Shown: positions 37,901 through 49,609 of the stretch, piece after piece | Layout: every line of letters starts with the position of its first letter | How positions within the stretch are numbered: position 1 is the first letter of the stretch | DNA from: Ornithodoros turicata | Lineage: Eukaryota > Arthropoda > Arachnida > Ixodida > Argasidae | NCBI RefSeq assembly: GCF_037126465.1 | Contig: NC_088203.1 | Coordinates: 107,991,507-108,055,506, forward strand | Length of the DNA stretch: 64,000 bases | Direction: 5' to 3' | The notes under the pieces: model-generated | Told to the model about the DNA's origin: nothing | Databases searched by the model: none | The model's input: only the letters and a program-made list of their open reading frames with translations | Translations under genes and position numbers: made by a program

Positions 37901-40900
37901 GTCGTGGTTGGTGGTGTCGGTGAACTTGGATCAACTCCGAAGTTGGCCGAGCACAATTTTCCTATTACTGTGTAAAGGTGGTGCTAATCGTAGAGACAGA
38001 ATTGAGATCTTCTGACCTGCCAGACCATTTAACACTTGACAAGTGTGACTGTTTAAGCTGAAGCTCGAGCGCCAAATCCAACAAAGACGAAGAATTCCTA
38101 ACAACCCTTGTAGGGTCCATATCGATTTGTCACAAACGATAAATCAGACATAAGGCCTAGACGGCATAGGTCGCCATTCAGTTTTTCGCTACAACCACCC
38201 GTGACTATTCGCCTCGAGATTGAACTGTAGGTGGCGCTACGCCAAAGCTCTAACGGGGACACGACATGACTCAGTGCAGCAGGCGCAGGATTTTCTACGC
38301 AGGTATCGCAGTATTTCTAGATGAAATGCCACTGTCAGTGCCTCATATATTGCAGATGTGTCCAAATGCGCTATTTAGAATGCTGAGAAGGTGTGAAAGT
38401 TGACAAAAAGTGCTGCAGTGGGAAATGCTGTAGTCATCAAGTTGTGAAAAAAAAATCTTCAGTGTGCTTTCCAAGGGAAACATTGCCATGCCACTCTTGT
38501 GTTCCAAGTGAGATTATATGTTATGAGTCCATCCTATGATCCATTTCTGTATTTTTGGAAATGAAATGAATAGAATAAGAATAAGAGACTGGGAGAGATC
38601 CCAAGTTTGATTCGTCTCCTGCGGCATGTGCAGACATCCATTCAACTGTGCTAAAAATATGTTATGACATAATCACATCTGTGTGGTGGACTTGACTTTG
38701 TGTGGGGTGCTAACTAAGGTTTTGGTTCCAGCGACAGTTATGTCCTGAAGCATGTTGTTGCACACGTGCATCATAACCCAAAAAACGTGTTTTACGAAGA
38801 AGCTCTGGTATGGTTTTACTTTAAACGCGTATGTGAAAGATACGATCATATGAAAGCTTCAACATTTAAAAATACCCACGTTATACCAGTATTCATACAT
38901 TCATATTCCATGTGTTCCATATATTCATACATTCGATACAACTTGCGTTTAGCATGCATAGAATATCATAACTTGGCATTATGAAGTACGACCCAAATGC
39001 TCCATTGAACTTAGCCCTGGGTACATTTTGTTTGACACACATAACCACAGTGAGAAATATGACAAAGGCTGAGTGGAATCCACATAGTGCACGTTCTGTA
39101 GTTTCCTTCCCTGCTACGCACGTTGGCCACACAGTCATTCTCACACAGATGTGCAGAAACTGGGCCTTCCAAGCATGTTTTCGAGCACGATGACCACAGC
39201 CAAAGTACCGGCTCAAGCCACGACACTCATCCACCTCAAGGCGAATAGAGTGCAAAAGTAGCTCAACTGTAACATCATGCGTAAGGCCCGTAGTTTTTGT
39301 GCTGCGGCAAATTAAAAATTCTGTGGCACAGACTTGTAAATTCCATGATTTTCCGCGGCAAGGAGTCCACAACTACTTGAACCGGAAAGCACTCCATTTT
39401 CTTCGATAACGTGGGAACAAAAAATATTTTCTAAACTTACAGACGCACTGTTGTGGTTCAGCAATACATGATATCTTGTGTTCTCCTTTGATAAAGAATG
39501 CTGCCTATCGCCTACAATCATTTCATACCTGCTGAAAAGTCTTTCAGCATCTACAGAGTCTATAGGAATTGACAAATACTTGATCGCAATAGACCATGAA
39601 GCATTATGGATCACACTTGTTCATCCTAAAGTCTGCTAAAGGTGTTTCTCTCCTCTATCAATGCGGTTGATGTGGTTCGCATTTCCCTAGTAGTATACGA
39701 TACTACAGCCTCACATGTTGTGGCAACGACTACAACACGTTGTACTCTATATTTAATGTAGTTCCACTCACTGGAGATTACAAGAAATTTCATACCTGGC
39801 AGCACGAGAAGCAGCAGAATCATTACTAGGATATCCTCGCACTTTACCAAAGATTCACTATCAAGTCTTCCAGCCTAGCCATAATGATCATAGCAAACGT
39901 ACCTCTTTAAGTTTGTCCATATCTTGCAGGTAGAAGGCAATGTAGAACAGTGACAGAAAGGAATTGACAAACTGAAACTAACAACAAACTAGGTGTAATT
40001 AAAAGTCCCAATATGTGAGACATCATCAGACAAGGAGTGTTGCATGGCACATCCTGACCGCATTGACAAAACACTGGACAGTGTCTTTTTCACATCTTTT
40101 ATGCTCCGCCTAGGAGTTGTTGAATTTCAAGTATGAATAAAAGAGGACCTTTGACACACTTAAAGGGAACAAGTTCACTTCAAATTACGTTACACGCTAT
40201 GTTAATTTCGTACTTGCAATCGTAATTCAAAACTTTTATTCCGTTAGGGAGCTACAATCAAAATTATACCGGAATCTTTCTTGCGTCGACTCTAAGCAGT
40301 GAACGTCGTTCAGCTCCCGCATGAGTGTTTTTAGTTGATGCCACGTCATGGAGCAATCCCAGTGAAAAGTCGCTCTTCGAAGGATGTCAAGATAAATGCT
40401 GTCAGTGGGAGATTTGCAAGAACTGTTGCAGTCTATAATTCAGTGAATCGGTATTGAAAAATGCTGCAGTGTGCATCCACATGGCCACGGTAGGTATGCG
40501 CGTGCTTCTCCTGTTGTCTCATCGGATGTTGCCAGGGGATCCCTTTCGTTGCCACCAAAACCTGCTCTGTTTTCACCACATTTTTCGCGCTGTGTCATCT
40601 AATTTTGCTTGCACTGTACTAATTGAAACACGGACTTTCATTTGAGAGTAAGTTGTTTTTGCATACGGTGCCCATTTGATTGTTTACCCAACTTTTGGGT
40701 CTGCTACTTTTTAGCAAGAGCTTCTGCTAACAATAAGCTGAGACTAACGAAATTACGCTTCAGGAACCATAAGGATACGCTTTCTATGGGATTATATGGG
40801 ACAACACCTACGCAATTTTGAATTATAATCATTCTGTCATATTATTCTCATATACTAATCATCCTTGTAAGGCTCAACATCCATGACCATTCAACTTTCT

Positions 40901-43900
40901 AGTGATTGGAAAGATCATTTCACAACCTTTTTTAATCAATCTTTGTACAGTCAAACCCCCGTACAACGATATTGACGGTTATCGTAAATTTGATCGTTAT
41001 ACGGGTTATATCGCTAGCTGCGGGCTAGGCTAAAAATAGCCACGCCGCATTGTCTCCCCGGTGAGATGAGGAAGACTGTACCAGAGTTCACGGTGGATAC
41101 CAGCATTTATTGAATATAGCTCGTTATTTTCGCTCGCTTCTGGATGTTCGCGCGCATTACAACCTCGTGGTGTCGAGGTGTGCCGCGTACTCAACGGGAA
41201 GGCCCACAACCAAGTCCTTGAGCGCGTCGAGAGTGCGAAGAGCAGCGGTGCACGTCACCTTCGTTCCCAGTCAATGGTTTCGCTTCCTTGGCATGAATGC
41301 CGTCTGTAGGGAACGTTGATGCTCACAAGCTGCCCAAGTGGATGCTATCTGTTTCCAAGTCAAGCATCAAGAGGTTCCCACAAAAGAGACTGGCCCAAGA
41401 ATGCAAACAGGACAAATGCCAAACGGGAATTAGGGCAAAGGCACGATGGCCGACCTTGATTTGTGAGTCATTAGGGTCAACAGCCCTGTCAGTCACGGAA
41501 AGGCACATGCAGTTTTCTTCCCTGCAATGTGCTCTATTCGGCGCGCTCGCGGAGGTGTTTATGATTATGGAGGAGGAAAATGACTATGAGATGCGCGTGT
41601 GGCATTGTGCCTGGTATCTCTGTACAAGTAATGGGCATGGAGGATTTCATCGTTATGCGCGGGTCCTTTTTCCATAGAAGCGATGCAAACTTTGACAGTA
41701 AAAATGGAAACCATTGTTGTGCAGGATATATCGTTATGCGGGGGTTTGACTGTACTTCTTTGGGACAGTGCAAGGCGACATGAAATAACCTGATTTTATT
41801 GTACACAATATTAGTATTATTTGTAATAGTAATTTGTATCAATGATAATGTGACATGATGTTGCCAACCCATCAGCATTGCCTCGGGGTAGTGATGGCAT
41901 CCTAAATAAATAAAGTAAATGGCATTGTTTGGCTACAATCGGCTTGCGTTCAATGTGTTTGTCATCACTGTCCAGTTCTTCAATAGGAAAATATTGCGAT
42001 GAAACTAACGATCATGCGCGAAATTTGTGTCGGGTATAAGACAGTGGCCAGTATTTTTATTTATGCGAGCAAAATGGCTCGGGTACACTGTACGCACTAA
42101 TGAAAATATTGCATCCCAGTTCACGTTGCTTCTTCCTCTACATTGATCTATGTTTGCAAGAGTTTCACCACATAATTTATCAGCAAGCGAATGAGAAGAA
42201 ACGATGTATCATGCTCGAACATGTGATTAAGCACGCATGCAAAAGAACAGGATTGCGGGCAACTAAACTGACGCTGCCACCGAATTCACCAACTCCCGTG
42301 CAATAATTCAGATGAGCATTCATTTCAACAGAGTTAGATTCTATTGTTATAAGAAAAACTTTATAGCACACACACTTATTTTCGCAAGGTTCTCAAAAAT
42401 GTTCATCCCAACGATGAATAGGTAAATGTGTGCAGTGTGAGTGGAGTATATATGAATTCAATGCTTCCAATCCAATCTTCTAATGTAGTGTCATGTGCAA
42501 CACCCTTTCAAACCCTTCAATATTTTTTTTATCTTTACAGAAAATTTAAAGTTGCAAATCATGTTGGACAGATATAAAAGACGGGTATTGTAAAAGTGAT
42601 TAATTTTGCAGTCTCGATAATTTGCAAATTTGGATGGTGACACGTTTGGGGACATTGATTTTGTGTGTTTGTCGCATTGTGACCAAGTTGATACTGACTC
42701 ATAAAGGCATACGCAAGACGCCTAAGAGAGTAGCCATCTCTAATGCCAACGTACAGGAATACCCAACCTGGGTGAACCAATCTTCCAAATGATACCTGGT
42801 GTGTCAAGAAAGTTGCAACACTGAAACTACTTCCAATTCTTGAACCTTATTTGTTGCAAGTTCCAGTGGTGTCATTTTGCTGTCATTGCTACCAATATTT
42901 TGCGGGAACATAATTTTTTTCGGAAAACGAAAAGGCGTGTGCAAACTTGGAGAAAATTACCACTTTTACCATATGCAGATGCTATAGCTGGGCCTGAGCC
43001 GAATCAGATGTCCAGAAATATGCAGGAAATTGAAGGATCAACTTAGAAATACTGTAAAATGATGTGTGGATGATATTTTTGCAATTTGGTGAGGACAGCA
43101 AGTTGTACAGGGAATGGCACAAAGAGCTTGAGTTCACTTGTGAGGGACGACTAGAGCCTTCAAATTTTGGACCGTAACCTTCCAACCCAATCCTACAGAA
43201 CCAGGATGGAAAAGCTCATGAAGAAATGACAGAGGAATCCAAGCAAAGTCATCGGTTGCCATCCCTAACCAACTTGAGATTAATGAAGCAAAAATTAAAT
43301 GTCCCACACAGGGTCACGGCTCAGCCCTGGCAGAATGGTGCAGAAATTAAAGAAAAACATGTCATTCCACGCTGTGGAAGATAAATGTTTGCAATGTGTA
43401 TTGTGTTAAGTGAAGCTAAACAACACAGGGATAAAAAGGTCACACTTTAAGCCACCATCTATTCTCCCAAAGAGATTCATAATGAAGTGAAAACATGAAA
43501 GTGGTTGATGGAAGGTCTTGAGATTAAAAAGCTGATAGCCCTGCTTTGTCTTACCCGTGTGCTGTACTTGATTACTTTCATGAACAAAGAATATCTATGG
43601 GCTATCTATGGGGTGGGTTCTTGTGAGTCCCTCAGATTTCTTGCATTTCTTTGTAGATGCATTTGAAATTTCCCACATTTTCAATCAATTTTTTACACCT
43701 GGCTTCAGTTAACAATTGACTTTTGTAAAGTTTCCCAGTGGAATCATCATGAGGAGAGAGAGATTTTTCTGATCTTGTCATTTTTATAGCAAACAACCTC
43801 TGTGCGGGCATGCCACAAAGCACTTGAACTCTTCCATGCAAAGTTTACAATTTATGAAGAAAAACAAGCTGGTGTACTGCGGTCAATGTTTCCTTGAGCT

Positions 43901-45667
43901 TGAGGAGAAAAACACACAGCAGCTCTTACACAAACAATGCATGACACAAGAGTGAGCAGGTCATGGTAGACGGCATGCAGGTGTTGTGCATTCCAAGGAA
44001 ATTATGCAACTAACTGTGGCATACTAACCACTGCTATTTTGATTATGAGCTGATTTTCGTAGTCCTCATCCAGCCTATAGTTTTCTGCGAGATACAAGAG
44101 ACTTTTTTCTAAGGGTGGGCCAAATTTTCTACCAAGGTAAGAAATGAAAGGTTGCTAACCTTGATCGTTAAGCCAAATTGCGATACGTTGATAAAATCCA
44201 TCCAGCACGCTGATGGTGAGAGCCAGGAGAACTTTTGGGCCGTAGGACAACCAAAATGGATACTGAAGCCTCGATATACAGTTGTCCCACCATGTCTGAA
44301 ACATATTCAGTGAGTACCTAGACATAAAAAGTGGTACATTTACCTGAAGTTGAAATATGAGAAACATGACCATGAAGACGAGCGAGAGACAAAACACAAT
44401 GACAGGCACGGTGATCAAGTATCGGAACAAATGGCGCTTCCAAGACGGGTATGCAGGTTCCAGACGCCCTGTCACTGGACTGGGCCCTAATGGGCCCTGA
44501 AATATCATAGTACTCATATGATACTGCACTTGCACATTGCAAGATGCACTTACAGTAAAAAGTGGCCGGGGCTCAGTCAACAGTTGGCTCTGGGAGTCAA
44601 TGGTACCCCAATGGTAGGCAAGCTCAGCACAATATCGCTTCCACGATTCCAAGTAGAGGGTTGCCCAGAGCGCATTCATCAGTGCAAACAGCACAAAGCA
44701 CACGTCTGCTTGCTTACATGAAACAGAAACCAAACACTATACTATACTCTATTAACGAGTGGCTTTTTTGTACCTGTTCATAGCAGAATGCCCAGAGCAG
44801 GAATCCCACGAGCGCTGGAAAGGTTAGTGCACTCGTGTAGTGGCCTAGCCAGGCAAAATAAATGGCAATCTTCACACCAAAGTAGTCGCATATGCTATCT
44901 GGAAATTTTACAAGTTGAACCAGAGAAACTATACTGTCTTTCCACATACCTAACGGCTGACATTGAAAAAATGCTTGCACCCAGCTTTTCCTTAGTTTAT
45001 CCAAATTGTGCTTATCATGTAAAGGCAGAATTTGCTCCACGATGCCTTCAGAGAGGCATCGTTGAACTACAAAAAAAAGCACAATTAGTCGACTATTGTA
45101 AAGAAGAAAAATAAGGCACCTATGGATTGGCCTTCAACAAAACGTGTGTTGTGAAGGGCTTCCCCACGAGTGGCTCGAAGACTGTTGAGAAGGTAAACAA
45201 TTATGCTCTGTCTTTCTTGACTGCTGAAGAATGATCCAGAGTCATCTACACCTTGGAAACATGCTTGCTCTTCATATAGAAATTCCCGATAACCTCCACC
45301 AAATTCCTCTTTCAGCAGCTTGCGTAGCTTCAATTCTTCCGCTCCGTGCAAGAGACTGTTGTTGGGAAAGGTCCTCCATAGACATCAACACACCCAATCA
45401 AAAGTCCAAAAACAAGTCACCTATCATAATTTGCAGTGAAGTAGAATGCATGAGATCCAGAATGGGAATGGAATCGGATGTCCACCACCAGCTGTGGCAC
45501 CCTCTGCTGGAACTGCTTGGAAAACCAGTCAACCGTGTCATCTTGTACATGAGCAGGAAACGTGAGCACTACGTCACAGTCTTGGCTGGGTACCATGCGA
45601 TGCCAATACTGTGCTGCAGCAAGGAACTGCTTCGATACCTGCCAGCGGCGACCTATCAGATGCCCAG
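25931..45667 (-). CDS. ANO8: ANO8-type anoctamin (TMEM16 family), 14 exons found
   Basis: Exons, right to left: 45421-45667, 45120-45355, 44950-45066, 44774-44898, 44554-44712, 44344-44496, 44160-44295, 44029-44084, 39903-39977, 33882-33968, 33368-33440, 33101-33298, 26101-26232, 25931-26041; about 635 residues. The dimerisation domain (CDVVLTFPAHVQDD, FGGGYREFLYEE, SSQERQSIIVYLL) is followed by the anoctamin membrane domain: ICDYFGVKIAIYFAWLGHYT, LESWKRYCAELAYHWGT, PSWKRHLFRYL, IAIWLNDQENYRL, FVNSFLSLFYIAFYLQDMDK, YLEMFIQFGYVVLF, RSDAFKLC, AIPDIPQWVATEMAKIEYH. These fit ANO8, an ER-plasma membrane tether in mammals, better than ANO10. The first exon and the C-terminal tail were not found. 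Phases show that an exon is missing between 33882 and 33440. Transposons fill the introns. Confidence 0.92.
26250..31775 (+). mobile_element. Decayed BEL/Pao LTR retrotransposon, antisense in an ANO8 intron
   Basis: A primer-site-like TGGTGCCCAAACCCGGGA lies at about 26540. It is followed by a gag with LPKLKMDSFSGELSRWQGFW (26990-27050), a Cys/His stretch near 27600-27770, a protease with VLLDGGSQCSFVP (about 27920), a reverse transcriptase with LTADVEKAFPQI, MTRAPFGAKPSPF and FYVDEAF where YVDD is expected (28850-29140), RNase H remnants to 29980, WWHGPTWL-like sequence at about 30435, and an integrase beginning VTGMDYTGPA (31036). Gag-RT-RNase H-integrase order and motifs are those of BEL/Pao. 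Many frameshifts and stops make it inactive. A TATA-like GTATAAATAAAG at about 26300 may mark the 5' LTR, but I could not pair it with a 3' LTR, so both limits are approximate. The left limit lies within tens of bases of the ANO8 acceptor at 26233. Confidence 0.85.
29990..30415. mobile_element. 426-bp insertion inside the BEL/Pao element, 8-bp target duplication
   Basis: GTACTGGA occurs directly at 29982-29989 and 30416-30423. Removing what lies between brings the end of the BEL/Pao RNase H region next to the WWHGP motif. The insert is non-coding and contains CTGAAGAAGTGCAG, a short hairpin (GTGCA with TGCAC) and AATAAA near 30318, so it resembles the 3' tail of a retroposon. It has no inverted terminal repeats. 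Class uncertain. Confidence 0.75.
31776..33016. other. Intronic, possibly decayed transposon; no gene supported
   Basis: Open frames occur on both strands (31992-32198 +, 32268-32555 -, 32572-32877 -) with a degenerate, stop-interrupted look. I cannot assign them to a family. They lie in the ANO8 intron between exons 33101 and 26232. Confidence 0.35.
33017..33076. mobile_element. End fragment of a Tigger/pogo-like element
   Basis: The sequence ending GGGGGGTTTACTG followed by TA, with CGATAACCCGTTATA before it, matches the end of the element at 40948-41752. The other end was not found. It stops 24 bp from ANO8 exon 33101-33298. Confidence 0.5.
34675..34800. repeat. Dispersed repeat, copy 1
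   Basis: The stretch with GTAGGTATGTGCACCCATCTC and GGGGATCCCTTTCGTTGC is a diverged copy of 40485-40640, which is also in an ANO8 intron. The family is not recognised. Confidence 0.5.
34923..37159. mobile_element. Tc1/mariner-type element carrying a nested LTR derivative
   Basis: The left end CAAGGTGTCCCAGCTAA and the right end TTAGCTGGGACACCCTG are inverted repeats, each flanked by TA (34921-34922 and 37160-37161), as for Tc1/mariner elements. The 2237 bp include the roughly 940-bp LTR derivative at 35569-36507, which would leave about 1.3 kb, typical for the superfamily. No intact transposase is present. Short TCCTTCACCC-type inverted repeats lie near 35000 and 35190. Confidence 0.65.
35569..36507 (+). 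mobile_element. Deletion derivative of the Ty3/Gypsy-type LTR element, copy 2
   Basis: A truncated 5' LTR (35569-35730) is followed by a primer-site region with TTTGGTGACC, a leader encoding [10 protein letters not shown], a CACTCAGCAAC-rich tail, GGGGGGAG and a 3' LTR (36327-36507, TGATGTGACGG to CCTCTACA). Gag and pol are deleted. It shares leader and tail with copy 1 and with the 49-51.5 kb piece. The 3' LTR ends in a hairpin, TGTAGAGGA, loop AGACCATCG, TCCTCTACA. Confidence 0.8.
37160..39300. other. ANO8 intron, no gene seen
   Basis: AT-rich intronic sequence. I found no exon and no paired transposon ends. Confidence 0.4.
39312..39620 (-). pseudogene. hAT transposase C-terminal fragment
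   Basis: On the minus strand, IAIKYLSIPIDSVDAERLFS and VGDRQHSLSKEN match the C-terminal dimerisation region of hAT transposases. Upstream and downstream parts are not recognisable. It lies in the ANO8 intron between exons 39903 and 33968 and is not related by sequence to the TAGGG elements at 17.8-19.1 kb as far as I can see. Confidence 0.75.
40485..40640. repeat. Dispersed repeat, copy 2
   Basis: Diverged copy of 34675-34800; shared stretches include GGGGATCCCTTTCGTTGC and TGTCTCA. Both copies are in ANO8 introns and have the same orientation. Confidence 0.5.
40948..41752. mobile_element. Tigger/pogo-like non-autonomous element
   Basis: The ends CAGTCAAACCCCCGTA and GCGGGGGTTTGACTG are inverted repeats flanked by TA (40946-40947 and 41753-41754). 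This is the pattern of Tigger/pogo elements of the Tc1/mariner group. The 805-bp interior contains GC-richer open frames (41110-41319, 41297-41677) without a DDE transposase signature. Confidence 0.75.
41753..44028. other. ANO8 intron, nothing recognised
   Basis: This part of the intron between exons 44029-44084 and 39903-39977 has no supported exon or paired repeat. Confidence 0.4.
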
Positions 45668-45702
45668 CTATTCCAGAAAAACATTTTCACATCATCAGCT
45701 GT

Positions 45703-46373
45703 ATAGAGAGTGTTTTTTTTTTATTCGTTATACAATTTTTACAAAAACTACTAATGCAAAATAGATGCTGTTTTTTGCAGTTGAGTTATACATTCCCTCG
45801 TGGAAAGTATGTAACTACAAGATCACTAATTACCTTAATTTAATTAACTAACTCTTTAATTAGGGGATATTGTGGAAAAGCGATATAGCAGAACGGGAGA
45901 TATTCCTCATTGAAAGCCATTCCATGTTTAAAAAAACCTTTAAACGCGCACGTGTGTTGAAAAGTCCATCGCTCAATTTTGCTATGCAAATGAGCCGAAA
46001 CGGGAACTAAGCACTTTACAAGTTGAGAAATGATGGCCTTATCTGGGTCGGGTCTATCTCGCCAGCAGATTACACCAATCAGTTCCATTGCTACATTCGA
46101 AAAGTGCGCTTGTTTCGGCTCATTTGGAGAGCCAAATTCAGCCATGGATATTTCAAGGAATATCTCCCATTCTGTTATCTCGCTTTTGCGTCAAATCCCC
46201 TAATTAAAGAGCTAAGTAATGAATTTTAGGTAATTATGATCTTGTAGTTACATACTTTCTTTGAGAGAATGTTCGCCTGGCCATATAACTCAACCGCAAA
46301 ACTGGCATCTAGTTTGCTCTGCTAGTTTTTTTATTAAAATTCTGTAGTGAATAAAAAAAAAAAAACTGTATAT
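45703..46373. mobile_element. Palindromic foldback MITE next to the ANO8 5' exon
   Basis: The left arm from 45703 (TATAGAGAGTG) mirrors the right arm ending at 46373 (AACTGTATA). Matching pieces include TTGAGTTATA against TATAACTCAA, GTATGTAACTACAAGATC against GATCTTGTAGTTACATAC, and CTAATTA-type AT tracts. The arms are about 250-300 bp and diverged. TA at both ends fits a Tc1/mariner-derived MITE. It begins 35 bp from the acceptor of the ANO8 exon at 45667. Confidence 0.65.
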
Positions 46374-46860
46374 TGTCCCTCTGTGTGATGCGCTAAGAGG
46401 AGATTTACTTGACAGAGCTTACACTCTACTCAAAGTTCCCCCATAAGTGGTTTAGACATAGGCCAATCAGAGCAGAAGAGGATCTACTTAACAAATGTAC
46501 ATACTTTGTGCTAGAGTGGCGATGATTTTCGCAAACGAAAAATGTGTAATGTCAAATAAATTGGAATGGCGGCTGTGTTGTCCACACTATTTATCCTTTG
46601 GAAGTTTTCATCCTCGAAAATCATTGCCACTCCAGCAAAAAGAAGAGGATATATCTAATCCGTATGACTTGGATCCTGTCCAAACCCTTTTGGTGTTCAT
46701 GGACATGCAGCAGAGAAGGGTTGGAACAGTCACTTGGGGCACAAGAAAATACCCCCAGTGAAGGGGGATATGAGATGACCATTGTCTCGGCCCCTTTATG
46801 ATGTACTATCTACCTAGATCAATGTGACATTTTTTGCCATGTCCACCGTCTGAGATGGGG

Positions 46861-46974
46861 CAGCACATAAAAAAAAAAATTGCTTCAGAAATGGTCGAAT
46901 TTACGTTGCAAACGACGTTGAGTTACGAACGTAACTTGGACCATCTCTGAAGCAAAATGTTTTTTGATGTGCTG
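46861..46974. repeat. 114-bp hairpin
   Basis: CAGCACAT at 46861 and the following TTGCTTCAGAAATGGTC mirror GACCATCTCTGAAGCAA and GATGTGCTG ending at 46974, with a roughly 40-bp loop. No protein is encoded. Confidence 0.6.
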
Positions 46975-47837
46975 TTTTGAGTCGTCACGAAGAACGTTTG
47001 TGAGTAAAATGAATGGGACGCGCTGTCGAATTTACGCATTTTCCGTAGACACCCCTCACAAAAAGACTGTTGGGGGCGTTGCCCTAATTTACAATACAAT
47101 CAGAGAAGAGAGATCTCGCTATGAGAAGAAAGGGCATTTTCAGATTACTTTCGGCTATTGCAACTGGGGGACGAATTGTGAGGTTCCCAAAAGGTACCGT
47201 ATTTTACAAATGAGGCAAATTTGCGATTTTTTACCTCCTCAAAGGCACACCTTAGGATATTCAGAACTTAGGATGCAATGCTACCCACCCCAGACAATAC
47301 GTGGAAAGAAATTCAGCTGAATATGTCACATAGTTATCAAGATATGTGGCGTCAAACTGCGTAGGAAGCACAAAAAAATTGGAGAGGTCGACCGGACCAC
47401 CCTGCCTGATCCGGCGTGAAATCACCCTAATGCAGATTCCATTGCTCCGCTGTGCTTCTAGCAGATGTTAAATAAAGTTCCTCAAAAGCATGCATACTGA
47501 CCCTGGAATCTGCAATATGCCGGTGATACAAGCGGTACCAAAGCTGTAAACAGTAATCCAAATTACATGACTCTCTTGTGCTTCTGGGAGAAGTTAAATC
47601 AAATTCATGGAAGCGTGTGCACCACCCCTTTAAACTGTTATCTGCCGCAAGTGGCATGAAAGTCGTAGACAGTGATTCAAATGGCATTGCTCCACTGGGC
47701 ATCTGGCAGAAGTTACACAAAATCCCTAAATGCAATGCCCCTTTAAAGCGCAATATGCTACAGTAGTTATACCACAAGCACCAGAGTAGTAAACGGCAAT
47801 TGAAATTGCTCTGCTGTGTTCCTAAAGAGGTTAAATA

Positions 47838-48736
47838 CAGTAAAACCTCCAAAGTCGGACACCTCCCCATGTCGGACAAGATTTCATTGCACTGGCATGC
47901 TCCCGCTGAAACAACATGGGGACGAAATTCTCTGTCGTACACCCCCTATCCCGGAAGAAGGACAGGGTTTTCCCTGCTAAGTCGGACAAAACCCTGGCCA
48001 AATTACCTCAATCTCGGTCCATCTTTGCACCAAAAAGACCCAAAATAAGCCCTTGACTTTCGCCCTTTTTTCCCACTATACTGGTCTCAGCATTTTTTGT
48101 TTTAGTTTTTCGAGTCCAAAAACGGGTGCGGTCAGTCTACAATGTAACTGTTCTTTGTGTGAGCACTTGTTTTTGGTTTATCTAGAGCCTTTGAACGCGC
48201 ACTGCACCAAGGCAATGAAAAGTGGAAAAATGTCTAGGAAGCAAGCGAGCTGGTGAAGATGATGCATGATGAAAAATCCCAAGAATAGGAAACACGAAGG
48301 GACAGACACAACACAAAGTATTAAAGAGACTTGGTGTTGTATCTGTCCCTTCGTGTTCCCTAGTCACGGGGTTTTTCATTATGAATGAAAAGTGAGCTGA
48401 CGCTTCAGAGAAAAGTCCTTGAGCTTAATTCCAAGTGGGTTTAAATTATCGAGTAAGCAGCACGCAGCTCAAAAAGCTCCAAAGGTAATGCCACTGACTG
48501 GAATCTGCATGCAATTGAATCTACCACAATCAGTAATAATTCACTGGGTGGATAGAGAGGTATCAGGTACCACTAGTGACCATGAATTCAAGAAGGGGGA
48601 CATTTCTGGCAAAACAGCTGTCATCTTTTCCATTTTTTGTTTCCCTCGTATTCTGCAACTTGGACACCTCCCTATGTAGGATGCACTTTGTGCGACACAC
48701 TGCACCGCAGGCGTCCAAGATAGGGAGGTTTCACTG
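47838..48736. mobile_element. pogo/Tigger-like element, second family
   Basis: CAGTAAAACCTCC at 47838 and GGAGGTTTCACTG at 48736 are inverted repeats, each next to TA (47836-47837, 48737-48738). The subterminal GTCGGACACCTCCCC also has an inverted counterpart. It is 899 bp with no intact transposase. Confidence 0.75.
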
Positions 48737-48795
48737 TATAATTAAACAAAGTTGCTAAAATTGTGTACTGTCAACAAATCCACACACTTCAAAGA

Positions 48796-49045
48796 CCTCA
48801 TGAGGGACAAGGCCTCATGTGAGTGCACTCACGGTAGGTCTCATGAGTGGCAAGGCCTCATGGGTGCACTCACGGTAGGCCTTATGAGGGGCAAGGGCTC
48901 ATGAGTGCACTCACGGTAGGTCTCATGAGTGGCAAGGCATCATGAGTGCACTCACGATAGGCCTTATGAGGGGCAAGGGCTCATGAGTGCTCTCACAGTA
49001 GGTCTCATGAGTGGCAAGGCATCATGAGCGCATTCACGTAAGTCT
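48796..49045 (-). repeat. 41-bp satellite block 1
   Basis: About six copies of the unit whose forward form contains TGAGTGCACTCATGAG and CCTTGCCACTCATGAG. Here it appears in the orientation I call minus (GGCAAGG, CTCATGAGTGCACTCAC). It ends at GTCT (49042-49045), directly before the LTR at 49046. Confidence 0.9.
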
Positions 49046-49219
49046 TGTAGAGGAGGTGGTGTTCCTCTACATGAGTCCTGACCGGCGATGATGGAATGTC
49101 CCAGCGGGCAGATGTGCGTGGTCTCACGCTAGGACGGTGCCGGTAGAACTGCCGTGCCAGCGCCGTAGCGCGTGGCAGCAGAGGCGCGTCGTCGTCGTCT
49201 TCCACGGGCCGCCACATCA
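49046..49219 (-). repeat. LTR of Gypsy piece 1
   Basis: A 174-bp LTR-like repeat that follows a polypurine tract and, on the minus strand, begins TGATGTGG and ends CTCTACA. It is homologous to 23060-23227, 35569-35730 and 36327-36507. The end is a hairpin (TGTAGAGGA, 8-bp loop, TCCTCTACA). Confidence 0.8.
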
Positions 49220-49609
49220 CTCCCCCCCTCAGACGCAGAGCGGTGCATGCGGTTGAGGTCCGCGTCGATGCCATGAAGAGGAGAATGGGGACGACTCGTG
49301 GATGGTGGACGATTGGAGATACAGCTTGCGATTGTGGCTGTTGATGCAGCAGCGGGATGGCGGGAACAAGAGTGCTGCAATCCGGGCGGGTTCCAGTGAT
49401 GGGATGTGAATGCTGATTGGTTGAGTGGTTGGGTGCTTGAGTGGTTGCTGATTGTGTGGAGTGTCTGCTGAGTGCGTTGAGCCCTTGTTGAGTGCGCTGA
49501 GTGATTGCTGCCGAGCGTTGATTGTTGCTGAGTGCTGATTGTTGCTGGGTGAGTGCGTTGCTGAGTGGGCGATAGTACCGCGACCGGTACGACAGCGTGA
49601 ATGCCGGAG

